Shown here: one piece after another, positions 1-5,904 of the stretch
Position numbering within the stretch: position 1 is the first letter of the stretch
Layout of the letters: the number at the start of each line of letters is the position of its first letter
NCBI GenBank assembly: GCA_900555955.1
Contig: USNA01000058.1
Location: 1-6,352 of the forward strand
DNA: 6,352 bases
Direction of reading: 5' to 3'
Source: an uncultured Collinsella sp.
Lineage (GTDB): Bacteria; Actinomycetota; Coriobacteriia; Coriobacteriales; Coriobacteriaceae
The notes under the pieces: generated by a model
The model's input: only the letters and a program-made list of their open reading frames with translations
The model's database searches: none
Told to the model about the DNA's origin: nothing
Position numbers and translations under genes: made by a program

Positions 1-182
1 GGGCCATTGTGGCCATTGACAGCGGATTGGGTCATATGAGCGAAAGCCCGCCAGAGCGAGCAAGGTGCCTTGAAGCGAGGAGGCATTGACCTTCTGGTCA
101 TGCCGCCGAAGTTGAAAGGCAGATTGCCGCCCTGGCGGGCTCGCAGCGTCAAGTGGTTGCGGCGTGTGGTAAAACGCCGTAA
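1..182. other. Hairpin-rich non-coding segment, possible structured RNA or dispersed intergenic repeat
   Basis: No convincing gene is seen here. Seen directly: a perfect 10-bp inverted repeat (45-54 with 132-141, AGCCCGCCAG/CTGGCGGGCT) encloses three smaller hairpins. These are CAAGG/CCTTG at 61-72, a 9-bp stem with one bulged T at 82-91/96-104 (loop TTCT), and GGCA/TGCC at 118-128. Two more stems follow at 143-147/156-160 (one G-T pair) and 160-165/174-179. GGCCATTG occurs twice, at 2-9 and 11-18. The minus strand is open in one frame across the whole stretch and the plus strand carries a 28-codon ORF at 100-186, but neither has a ribosome binding site or a recognisable product. The cloverleaf-like layout suggests a folded RNA or a palindromic repeat unit. 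I could not fit it confidently to a known riboswitch class. The 160-179 hairpin lies just past the hydrolase stop codon but has no T-tract on either strand, so it is at best a poor terminator. Confidence 0.35.
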
Positions 183-1125
183 CTAAAACCCGTGGCGCTC
201 CAGGAAGCGGAAGGCTAAGCGGATCCAGGGACGGACTGCCACCTGCTTATCCTCGTTGTCGACCGCGGTGTTGGCGTTGCCGAGCGAAAGGCCGTGACCG
301 CCCTGGTCAAAGACGTGCATCTCGCAAGCGACGCCCTCCTCCGCCATGCGTTGGGCAAACGGATAGACCTGCGCGATCGGCGCCGTCTTGTCGTCGGACA
401 CGCCCCACACAAAGGTCGGTGGCATCTGACGCGAAACATGCGTGGTGGGGCAGATGTCGGCCAGATGCTCGTCAGTTGCCTCGCCGCCCGTCACCATCGA
501 CAGGTAGTCGTTGAGCAGATCGCGCCCCGTCTTGCCGCCCGTCTTGGGCACGCGCAAGTCAATGCGCGGATCGCGCGTCTGCATGTCGCGCACATAGGCA
601 AGGTCGAGCAGCGGATAGCCCAGCACCACGGCATCGGGACGAATGTCGTCCGGACGCGCCCCTGCCAGGCCCGCGAAGGGACCAGTCTTCCACTGCGTTG
701 CCAGCGAGGCGCAGATCATGCCGTCAGATGCCGTGCCCGGCGGGGCCCAGCTAACGCCGCCCGCCGAGAAACCCACGACGCACACGCGCTTGGGATCGAC
801 ATGCCACTCGTCGGCGTTGGCGCGCACCGTGGCGACTATCTTGGCAAGGTCTGCCTGCGGGTGCGGAAAGCTCACATCGCCCGTGCCGCTCGTCACATAG
901 TTGAGCACAAAGGCCTGGTAGCCGCGGTCCAAAAATGCAAACGCCACCGGGTCCTGCTCGTGCGGAGCGATATGTGTAAACCCGCCCCCGCCACAAATGA
1001 TCACCGCGGGGCGGCGGCCGGCCATTGGGCTTGTCGGGGAGCGGCTCGGCGCCCAGATACGTAAACGTCGCCGGATATTCCTCGGTCGGCTCCTCGCCCC
1101 ACAGCGCATGGTTCTCGACAATCAT
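183..1125 (-). pseudogene. Alpha/beta hydrolase (acetyl-esterase-like), frameshifted near codon 35
   Basis: This is a probable serine esterase of the alpha/beta-hydrolase fold (Aes / BD-FAE / acetylxylan-esterase-like); the substrate is unknown and no signal peptide is seen. The ATG at 1125-1123 has a good Shine-Dalgarno (GAAGGGAG) and opens a family-like N-terminus, MIVENHALWGEEP. After residue 35 (PDKPNG) the reading must move to another frame to continue with RRPAVIICGGGG. The break is at GGCCGGCC (1016-1023); deleting one GGCC gives a 312-residue protein. In restored numbering the parts are: oxyanion-loop CGGGGF 43-48 (C in place of the usual H/P), nucleophile elbow GFSAGG with Ser119, probable acid Asp244 in SDDKTAP, and His276 in GGHG. 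About eleven residues more than the family pattern I know follow the elbow (roughly 123-137, before ASLATQW). As it stands the product would be truncated. An internal start downstream would lack the first strand, and the ATG at 1121 encodes out-of-frame sequence up to the junction. A sequencing or assembly error remains possible. Confidence 0.82.
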
Positions 1126-1130
1126 ATGTG

Positions 1131-1138
1131 CTCCCTTC
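1131..1138 (-). promoter_or_regulatory. Ribosome binding site fixing the hydrolase start
   Basis: On the minus strand GAAGGGAG lies five bases before the ATG at 1125-1123. It identifies that ATG as the original start, rather than the ATG at 1121, which is in the downstream frame and has no comparably placed site. This is what shows that the frame break is inside the gene and not an upstream misannotation. Confidence 0.7.
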
Positions 1139-1167
1139 GCGCAAATTACGCGCCCTTGTTTTTCGCC

Positions 1168-1188
1168 TTCAAGCGTACCCCACTTGAA
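1168..1188. promoter_or_regulatory. Dyad TTCAAG-N9-CTTGAA in the hydrolase leader
   Basis: A perfect 6-bp inverted repeat with a 9-base spacer lies about 43 bases upstream of the hydrolase start codon. The 21-bp span is right for a dimeric regulator operator, and it could also form a weak RNA hairpin in the hydrolase leader. No protein can be assigned to it from sequence. Confidence 0.3.
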
Positions 1189-1230
1189 CCCGTGGAGCAG
1201 AAACACTCCAGCAATTAGTTTCCCTTCAAC

Positions 1231-1240
1231 TGATATATCA
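1231..1240. promoter_or_regulatory. AT-rich perfect palindrome TGATATATCA in the divergent intergenic region
   Basis: This 10-bp perfect palindrome is in the middle of the 244-bp space between the divergent hydrolase and EIIA genes. It is the most AT-rich part of that space. It could be a regulator site or contribute a -10-like element on either strand, but I found no convincing -35 partner for it on either strand. Confidence 0.25.
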
Positions 1241-1288
1241 CATAATCCCAGCTCAGAGGTATCGCTGAGCAGCGTAGAATAGGGGACG

Positions 1289-1315
1289 TTGACCAAGCCG
1301 CGAAACACATATGAA
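1289..1315 (+). promoter_or_regulatory. Tentative promoter for the EIIA gene
   Basis: TTGACC (1289-1294) is a good -35 match, but the nearest -10-like hexamer, TATGAA (1310-1315), is only 15 bases away, shorter than the usual 16-18. An alternative -10, TAGAAT (1275-1280), matches the one proposed for asnS but has no clear -35. Either would give a leader of roughly 45-90 bases. Confidence 0.3.
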
Positions 1316-1322
1316 ACGTTTC
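1313..1322. promoter_or_regulatory. Perfect palindrome GAAACGTTTC, LacI-family-like operator candidate
   Basis: A 10-bp perfect palindrome with a central CG, a core often seen in LacI-family operators, overlaps the tentative -10 of the EIIA promoter and ends 47 bases before the EIIA start. Position and symmetry suit a repressor site for a sugar-PTS gene. The link to LacI/CcpA-type control is an inference. Confidence 0.35.
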
Positions 1323-1369
1323 CGGCAAACCAAACGCGCGATATGCGCCTATTTAAGTTGGAGGCAACT

Positions 1370-1933
1370 ATGGGTCTGCTCGATTCGCTTAAGTCCACCT
1401 TCACCTCGACGGGCGAGGCGTCCGTTCCGCCCGCAGCGAGCTTCGCCACCCGCGAAGGCGTCATCTATGCCCCCGTCAACGGCGTGCTCGTCAACCTGAA
1501 CGAGGTCCCCGACGAGACGATCGCCTCGGGCATGCTTGGCCAGGGCTATGGCATCGAGCCCATTACCGGCACCATCTATGCGCCCGCCAACGGCCGCATC
1601 GGCGCCACCACCGTCACCAACCACTCCATTGGCATGATCACCGAGGACGGTCTTCGCGTGTTCATCCATGTTGGCCTGGGCACCGTGGAAATGAACGGCA
1701 AGGGTTTTGCCCGCTTTGTCGAGATGGGCGATGTGGTCAAGGCAGGCCAGCCGCTCATCAGCTTCGACCGCGAGGCCATCAAGGCCGCCGGCCACGAGGA
1801 TATCGTGACCGTCATCGTCTCCGAGCTCGATCGTCTTAAGAGCATCGACCATGTCGGCGAGTCCGGAACGCTTATCGGCGGCAACCCGCTCGTCAAGCTG
1901 GGCGACCCGCTGCTGGTGGCCAAGACCAAGTAG
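1370..1933 (+). CDS. Glucose-type PTS EIIA protein (Crr-like, single domain)
   Basis: Cytoplasmic phosphocarrier of the sugar phosphotransferase system: it accepts phosphate from HPr-His-P and passes it to the EIIB domain of a glucose-family permease. The 187-residue product is close to E. coli Crr (169 aa) with a slightly longer N-terminus. The fold signature is clear: [10 protein letters not shown] (34-43), a second hairpin GTIYAPANG (67-75), TNHSIGM containing His85, and [17 protein letters not shown] containing the phosphorylated His100. The 15-residue gap between the two histidines equals His75/His90 in Crr. The start is ATG 1370 because GGAGG (1360-1364) precedes it by five bases; the in-frame upstream ATGs (1289, 1343) lack a site and add unrelated sequence. 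It stands alone with no EIIB, EIIC, HPr or EI gene beside it, and its own terminator follows, so it probably serves permeases encoded elsewhere. It could also have Crr-like regulatory roles, for which there is no evidence here. Confidence 0.93.
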   Translation: MGLLDSLKSTFTSTGEASVPPAASFATREGVIYAPVNGVLVNLNEVPDETIASGMLGQGYGIEPITGTIYAPANGRIGATTVTNHSIGMITEDGLRVFIHVGLGTVEMNGKGFARFVEMGDVVKAGQPLISFDREAIKAAGHEDIVTVIVSELDRLKSIDHVGESGTLIGGNPLVKLGDPLLVAKTK

Positions 1934-1970
1934 TCAGGCCCCGCGTCACACAGCCAAAAGGCACCTCGTC

Positions 1971-2004
1971 AAGCGCCCGCGACCATTTGGCCTCGGGCGC
2001 TTTT
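1971..2004 (+). terminator. Rho-independent terminator after the EIIA gene
   Basis: AAGCGCCCG (1971-1979) pairs perfectly with CGGGCGCTT (1994-2002) around a 14-base loop. The run TTTT (2001-2004), partly used in the stem, is followed by CGTTTG. It lies 37 bases after the EIIA stop and separates it from asnS. Confidence 0.75.
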
Positions 2005-2059
2005 CGTTTGAAAAACCATCCCGCCAATGCCTTATCTGTATAGCCCAAATGAACCGAGC

Positions 2060-2068
2060 TGCTAGAAT
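2060..2068 (+). promoter_or_regulatory. asnS: Extended -10 promoter for asnS
   Basis: TGCTAGAAT is a perfect extended -10 (TGN directly before TAGAAT). The sequence 17 bases upstream is a poor -35, which is usual for extended -10 promoters. The predicted start of transcription near 2075 gives a leader of about 40 bases, with no room for a T-box element. Confidence 0.42.
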
Positions 2069-2114
2069 ATCGAACTGTATGGATAACTATCATTCAACCG
2101 TTATGGGAGGATAC

Positions 2115-3518
2115 GTGAACCGCACCAAAATCGCGCAGCTCTATGCTGATGCCGAGTCGCTCGGCGGCCAGACCGTCACCGTCGCCGGCTGGGTCAAGTC
2201 CGTCCGCGACATGAAGAACTTTGGCTTTGTTACGCTCAACGACGGCAGCTGCTTCCGCGACTTGCAGGTCGTCATGAACCGCGAGGCACTCGACAACTAC
2301 GACGAGATCGCCCATCAAAACGTCTCGGCCGCACTCATTTGCACCGGCACCGTCAAACTGACCCCCGATGCGCCCCAGCCTTTCGAGCTTTCTGCCACTT
2401 CCATCGAGGTCGAGGGCACGAGCGCCCCGGATTACCCGCTGCAGAAGAAGCGTGCAACCGTCGAGTTCCTGCGCACCCAGCAGCACCTGCGCCCGCGCAC
2501 CAACCTGTTCCGCGCCGTGTTCCGCATCCGTTCTGTCGCGGCTGCCGCCATCCACCGCTTCTTCCAGGAGCAGGGCTTTGTCTACGTCAACACCCCCATC
2601 ATCACCACGAGTGACTGCGAGGGCGCCGGCGAGATGTTCCGCGTGACCACGCTCGACCCCAAAAATCCACCCCTCACCGAGTCCGGCGAGGTCGACTGGA
2701 GCCAGGACTTCTTTGGCAAGCACGCGAGCCTCACCGTGTCCGGTCAGCTCAATGCCGAGAACTTTGCCATGGCCTTTGGCGACGTGTACACCTTTGGCCC
2801 CACCTTCCGCGCCGAGAACTCCAACACCACGCGCCATGCCGCCGAGTTTTGGATGATCGAGCCCGAGATGGCCTTTGCCGATCTGAACGACTACATGGAT
2901 AACGCCGAGGCCATGCTCAAGTACGTCCTTAAGGACGTTATGGCCACCTGCCCCGACGAGCTCAACATGCTCAATAAGTTTGTGGACAAGGGCCTGATCG
3001 AGCGCCTGGGCCACGTGGCAAACTCCGACTTTGCCCGCGTTACCTACACCGAGGCCGTCGAGATCCTGGAGCAGGCAGTTGCTGCTGGCCACCAGTTTGA
3101 TTACCCCGTCAGCTGGGGCATCGACCTGCAGACCGAGCACGAGCGTTTCCTGACCGAGGAGCACTTTAAGCGCCCGACCTTCGTAACCGACTACCCGGCC
3201 GAGATCAAGGCGTTCTACATGCGCATGAACGAGGACGGCAAGACCGTCGCCGCCGCCGACTGCCTGGTTCCTGGCATCGGCGAGATTATCGGCGGCTCCC
3301 AGCGCGAGGAGCGCCTGGATCTGCTCGAGGCCCGCATCAAGGACCTGGGCATGAATCCCGAGCAGTACAAGTACTACCTTGACCTGCGCCGCTACGGTTC
3401 CTGCAAGCACGCCGGCTACGGTCTGGGCTTCGAGCGCTTGGTCATGTATCTGACCGGCGTGGGCAACATCCGCGACGTCCTGCCGCACCCGCGCACCGTG
3501 GGCAACGCCGACTTCTAA
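2115..3518 (+). CDS. asnS: Asparagine--tRNA ligase (AsnRS)
   Basis: Cytoplasmic class IIb aminoacyl-tRNA synthetase that charges tRNA-Asn with asparagine using ATP. The 467-residue product nearly equals E. coli AsnRS (466). Order of parts: N-terminal OB-fold anticodon-binding domain (about 20-110, with [19 protein letters not shown]); class II catalytic core with motif 1 around Pro161 ([18 protein letters not shown]); motif 2 [12 protein letters not shown] from 230, with Arg232 and Glu234; and motif 3 GYGLGFERL from 434, with Arg441. [16 protein letters not shown] and the end [17 protein letters not shown] are typical of AsnRS rather than AspRS. The start chosen is GTG 2115, because GGGAGG (2105-2110) sits four bases before it and the length then matches the family. 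The in-frame ATG at 2103 would add four residues but overlaps the ribosome binding site and has none of its own. It is a monocistronic unit with its own promoter and terminator. Confidence 0.97.
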   Translation: MNRTKIAQLYADAESLGGQTVTVAGWVKSVRDMKNFGFVTLNDGSCFRDLQVVMNREALDNYDEIAHQNVSAALICTGTVKLTPDAPQPFELSATSIEVEGTSAPDYPLQKKRATVEFLRTQQHLRPRTNLFRAVFRIRSVAAAAIHRFFQEQGFVYVNTPIITTSDCEGAGEMFRVTTLDPKNPPLTESGEVDWSQDFFGKHASLTVSGQLNAENFAMAFGDVYTFGPTFRAENSNTTRHAAEFWMIEPEMAFADLNDYMDNAEAMLKYVLKDVMATCPDELNMLNKFVDKGLIERLGHVANSDFARVTYTEAVEILEQAVAAGHQFDYPVSWGIDLQTEHERFLTEEHFKRPTFVTDYPAEIKAFYMRMNEDGKTVAAADCLVPGIGEIIGGSQREERLDLLEARIKDLGMNPEQYKYYLDLRRYGSCKHAGYGLGFERLVMYLTGVGNIRDVLPHPRTVGNADF

Positions 3519-3564
3519 TCGTCGGACGTTAGCTCGCGTCGCCACACGCAAACGCTCATCGCAC

Positions 3565-3600
3565 AAGCGTCTCTCGACATCGGTCGAGAGACGCTTTTTT
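3565..3600 (+). terminator. Strong rho-independent terminator after asnS
   Basis: GCGTCTCTCGA (3567-3577) pairs perfectly with TCGAGAGACGC (3584-3594) over 11 bp, extended by A-T pairs on the outside, with a six-base loop CATCGG. Six T residues follow (3595-3600). This is the clearest terminator in the window. Confidence 0.93.
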
Positions 3601-3614
3601 CAACAGCATCCGTC

Positions 3615-3636
3615 AAGCTTTTGGCAAGTTTTTGGT
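3615..3636. repeat. 11-bp tandem direct repeat upstream of the WYL regulator
   Basis: AAGCTTTTGGC (3615-3625) is followed immediately by AAGTTTTTGGT (3626-3636), matching at 9 of 11 positions. An 11-bp period puts both copies on the same face of the helix, as for cooperative regulator binding. The rest of the gap between the asnS terminator and the regulator (3601-3776) is C-rich. It contains a TTGAAA (3653-3658) that could be a -35, but no good -10, and I could not place a promoter there. Confidence 0.4.
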
Positions 3637-3776
3637 CAGTTGGGCAGGGCTGTTGAAAACTCGAACCGCCGTTTGCCGACGACTACCGACCGCCCAGAGC
3701 GCCCTGCGCCCCTGGGAAAACCCCGCGCCCTAGGCTCCATACCGTCGCCACCCAAAACGGAAAGGACGTGGGCACC

Positions 3777-4559
3777 ATGACCGAAACCGCTGTTGAAACC
3801 TACGACACCACAACTAGGGGCGCCGCGTCGATGGCAGCCTATCGCGCCGTTCGCATCTTGCAGCTATTAAGCGAGAACACCGGCGAGGACAAGGCCATGC
3901 TTTCCGATGAGTTGATCCGGCTCCTCGCCCATCCCGACGACCCCGCCCGCATGCCCATCTCGGCGGCGCGGCGCAGCATCTACACCGCCATCTCCGCACT
4001 TCGCCATGCCGGATACGAAATTGAGTACAAACGCGGCGTGGGGTATCGGCTCTTGACCCGTCCGCTCACCGACGAAGAGATCATCCGGCTCCACGGCATG
4101 GTCATGCGTAACCGCTCTACGCCCATCGCCATTCGAAAAAGCATGGCGCAGCACTTGGTCGCCATGGCGAGTGCCGACGTTCGCGGCTACCTCGATGCTC
4201 CCGAGCCCGCTCCAAGCGCCGGTGGCAAATCCACCAAGGCCACGCGCACGCCCGTCAAGCGCATCGACACCTGCGAGCTCATCGAGCAAGCCATCGACCA
4301 CGGAACCACGGTGAGTTTTGATATTTCGAGCGTCACGACACGTGGCGAAACCGAAGTAGCACGGATGACACTCCGCCCCTTTGCCATCAAGCAACGAGAC
4401 GGCATCTCGTATTTGCTGGGAACGGTCTATGACGCCCGAGGCGCCGATGACACGCTGCGTACCGTAGAGATCGGGCGCATGAGAAACGTCACCACGCGTC
4501 TCCTCGACGGCAAGAAGCTCTTCGCCGCCCTGGAGGAGGACGACGCCTCCGCCGCATAA
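3777..4559 (+). CDS. WYL-domain transcriptional regulator with N-terminal winged helix
   Basis: Probable DNA-binding regulator of the HTH-11/WYL class; the ligand and targets are unknown. Residues 20-93 read as a winged helix-turn-helix: AYRAVRILQLLSENT, a recognition-helix region SAARRSIYTAISALRHAGYEI (62-82), and wing EYKRGVGYRLL (83-93). A Pro/Ala/Lys-rich linker (about 146-166) leads to a C-terminal WYL-like domain, with TLRPFAIKQRDGISYLLGTVYD (198-219) and LRTVEIGRMRNV (227-238). The Trp-Tyr-Leu triplet itself reads SYL here. The product is 260 residues, a little short for the class. The start is taken as ATG 3777, with AAGGA at 3762-3766 about ten bases upstream. GTG 3768 is the alternative but sits almost on that site. 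No terminator follows, and the importer promoter begins 69 bases after the stop, so local control of the importer is plausible but unproven. Confidence 0.82.
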   Translation: MTETAVETYDTTTRGAASMAAYRAVRILQLLSENTGEDKAMLSDELIRLLAHPDDPARMPISAARRSIYTAISALRHAGYEIEYKRGVGYRLLTRPLTDEEIIRLHGMVMRNRSTPIAIRKSMAQHLVAMASADVRGYLDAPEPAPSAGGKSTKATRTPVKRIDTCELIEQAIDHGTTVSFDISSVTTRGETEVARMTLRPFAIKQRDGISYLLGTVYDARGADDTLRTVEIGRMRNVTTRLLDGKKLFAALEEDDASAA

Positions 4560-4628
4560 GAACCTCCGCCGTCCATTCGACTACCCGTACCGCCCATCCG
4601 GTTCTGTATTAAAAAACCCGCCAGGTTA

Positions 4629-4656
4629 TTGTAAAAATGGACATCCGCGCTACTAT
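4629..4656 (+). promoter_or_regulatory. Promoter of the ABC importer operon
   Basis: TTGTAA (4629-4634) and TACTAT (4651-4656) are separated by 16 bases, in an AT-rich pocket of a GC-rich region. Transcription would start near 4663, giving a leader of about 57 bases before the lipoprotein start codon. Confidence 0.55.
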
Positions 4657-4661
4657 AGTTC

Positions 4662-4687
4662 CACTTGCACTTTGTTTGAGTGCAGTG
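4662..4687 (+). promoter_or_regulatory. Leader hairpin or operator dyad before the importer lipoprotein gene
   Basis: CAC and TGCACT (4662-4664, 4666-4671) pair with AGTGCA and GTG (4679-4687). This gives nine base pairs with one bulged T and a seven-base loop. It starts almost exactly at the predicted transcription start, so it could be an operator at the initiation site or a 5'-end hairpin stabilising the mRNA. No T-tract follows, so it is not a terminator. Confidence 0.4.
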
Positions 4688-4719
4688 TTTCCAGCCATTT
4701 CTATACTGGGGGTAACGAT

Positions 4720-5700
4720 ATGAAGGACATCACCATCAGCCGCAGGAGCCTTCTGGTCTCTGCTGGCCTGCTCGCGCTCGCTCCGCTCGCCGGATGCGGC
4801 GGCAACTCTGGTTCCGGCTCTGCTGCCGCCGGTTCCGACTACACCGTCGGCATTCTGCAGCTCACCGAGCACTCCGCACTCGACGCCGCCAACGACGGCT
4901 TCGTCAAGGCCATCAAGAAGAGCGGCCTTAAGGTCAAAATCGACCAGAAGAACGCCCAGAATGACCAGTCCACGTGTAAGTCCATCGCCGACAAGTTCGT
5001 GGGCGATGGCGTCGACCTGATCTACGCCATCGCTACGCCCGCCGCGCAGGCCGCCGCCGGCGCCACCGCCGATATCCCCATCGTGGGTTGCGCCATCACC
5101 GACTACGCCGCCTCGGGCCTGGTCCAGGACAACGAAAAGCCCGGCACCAACGTCACTGGCGCCTCCGACCTCACCCCGGTCGCCGAGCAGCTCGAGATGA
5201 TGCAGAAGGTCCTGCCCGACGTTAAAAAGGTCGGCCTGCTCTACTGCACCGCCGAGTCCAACTCCGACGTCCAGATCAAGGCCGCCAAGAAGGAGCTCGA
5301 CAAGCTGGGCCTGGACTACACCGACTTCACCGTCTCGAGCTCCAACGAGATCCAGTCCGTCGTCGAATCTGCCGTGGGCAAGGTCGACGCGCTGTACTCC
5401 CCTACCGATAACACCATCGCCGCGGGCGCTTCGCAGGTCGGCCAGATCTGCAAGGAGAATAAGCTCCCCTTCGTAACCGGCGAGGAGGGCATGTGCATGG
5501 CCGGCGGCCTGTTCACCCTCTCCATCAACTATGAGGACCTGGGCTACGCCGCGGGCGAGATGGCCGTTAAGATCCTGAAGGGCGAGGCCAAGCCCGAGGA
5601 TATGCCGATCAAGCACCTCTCGAGCAAGGACCTGGTCGTCGTCAAGAACAACGAGATGGCCGAGGCGCTGGGCATCGACCTTTCCGCTCTGGACGAGTAG
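4720..5700 (+). CDS. ABC transporter substrate-binding lipoprotein (ABC_sub_bind, TrpX-like)
   Basis: Extracytoplasmic solute receptor of the COG2984/PF04392 type, a type I periplasmic-binding fold; some members (TrpX) bind aromatic amino acids, but the ligand cannot be read from this sequence. Length is 326 aa. The N-terminus has an SRRSLL twin-arginine-like motif (7-12), a hydrophobic stretch and lipobox LAGC with Cys26 as the lipidated residue. A Gly/Ser/Ala linker leads to the mature domain at DYTVGILQLTEHSALD. Family marks include VDLIYAIATPAAQAA in lobe 1, KKVGLLYCTAESNSD, LYSPTDNTIAAG (Asp230), TGEEGM (Glu255-Glu256), and near the end INYEDLGYAAGEMAVKILKG. The start is ATG 4720, with GGGGGT (4708-4713) six bases upstream and a clean signal peptide; the in-frame TTG at 4672 adds 16 residues before the signal and is rejected. 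It is first in an operon with the permease at 5905 and has its own promoter. Confidence 0.93.
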   Translation: MKDITISRRSLLVSAGLLALAPLAGCGGNSGSGSAAAGSDYTVGILQLTEHSALDAANDGFVKAIKKSGLKVKIDQKNAQNDQSTCKSIADKFVGDGVDLIYAIATPAAQAAAGATADIPIVGCAITDYAASGLVQDNEKPGTNVTGASDLTPVAEQLEMMQKVLPDVKKVGLLYCTAESNSDVQIKAAKKELDKLGLDYTDFTVSSSNEIQSVVESAVGKVDALYSPTDNTIAAGASQVGQICKENKLPFVTGEEGMCMAGGLFTLSINYEDLGYAAGEMAVKILKGEAKPEDMPIKHLSSKDLVVVKNNEMAEALGIDLSALDE

Positions 5701-5770
5701 CGCCATGCGCGGTAACGCGTCTAGGACCCGCACTCGCGCCATAGTTGCGTTATTCAATATCTGAGCCACA

Positions 5771-5801
5771 GGGGCGAACGCCAAAGACCGGCGTTCGCCC
5801 T
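5771..5801 (+). terminator. Intercistronic hairpin between lipoprotein and permease genes
   Basis: GGGCGAACGCC (5772-5782) pairs perfectly with GGCGTTCGCCC (5790-5800) around AAAGACC. The following TGCTTGTTA is only weakly T-rich. Such hairpins between binding-protein and permease genes usually cause partial termination or protect the upstream mRNA, giving more receptor than membrane subunits. Full termination would require a second promoter in 5802-5890, and I see only a weak -10-like TATCAT (5859-5864) there with no good -35. Confidence 0.65.
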
Positions 5802-5904
5802 GCTTGTTACGGATGAGACAAAACATCCGGCCGCAGCTCTTTTATGCATTGTTACCGCTATCATGGTGACTCACGTGTCCACCCTATCCTAGGAGGTATG
5901 AAGC

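Noticed and set aside
1..35. Possible minus-strand gene start at 35 running off the left edge (MTQSAVNGHNG)
   Set aside because: No ribosome binding site and only 11 codons visible; cannot be supported.
45..179. Lysine or glycine riboswitch
   Set aside because: A GCCGAAG string and nested stems are suggestive, but the other conserved blocks of those classes could not be aligned and no downstream target gene is visible.
294..1064. 256-codon plus-strand open frame opposite the hydrolase
   Set aside because: Arg/His/Ala-rich shadow without motifs; the minus strand carries the catalytic signatures.
1126..1464. In-frame upstream extension of the hydrolase into and past the EIIA start
   Set aside because: It overlaps the EIIA N-terminus, has no homology-like content, and the strong ribosome binding site at 1131-1138 sets the start at 1125.
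1851..2114. In-frame upstream extension of asnS overlapping the EIIA gene
   Set aside because: It runs through the EIIA terminator and the asnS promoter. The GTG at 2115 has the ribosome binding site and gives the family length.
2094..3566. 490-codon open frame on the minus strand opposite asnS
   Set aside because: It mirrors asnS exactly, has biased composition and no family-like motif, and asnS is certain. Long antisense frames are expected in high-G+C genes.
4601..4630. Terminator after the WYL gene
   Set aside because: The only short dyad (around AACCCGCCAGGTT) has its T-tract on the minus strand, where no gene ends.
4609..5826. 405-codon open frame on the minus strand opposite the lipoprotein gene
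   Set aside because: Gly/Val/Asp-rich shadow of the real coding strand; its content is explained by the lipoprotein codons.
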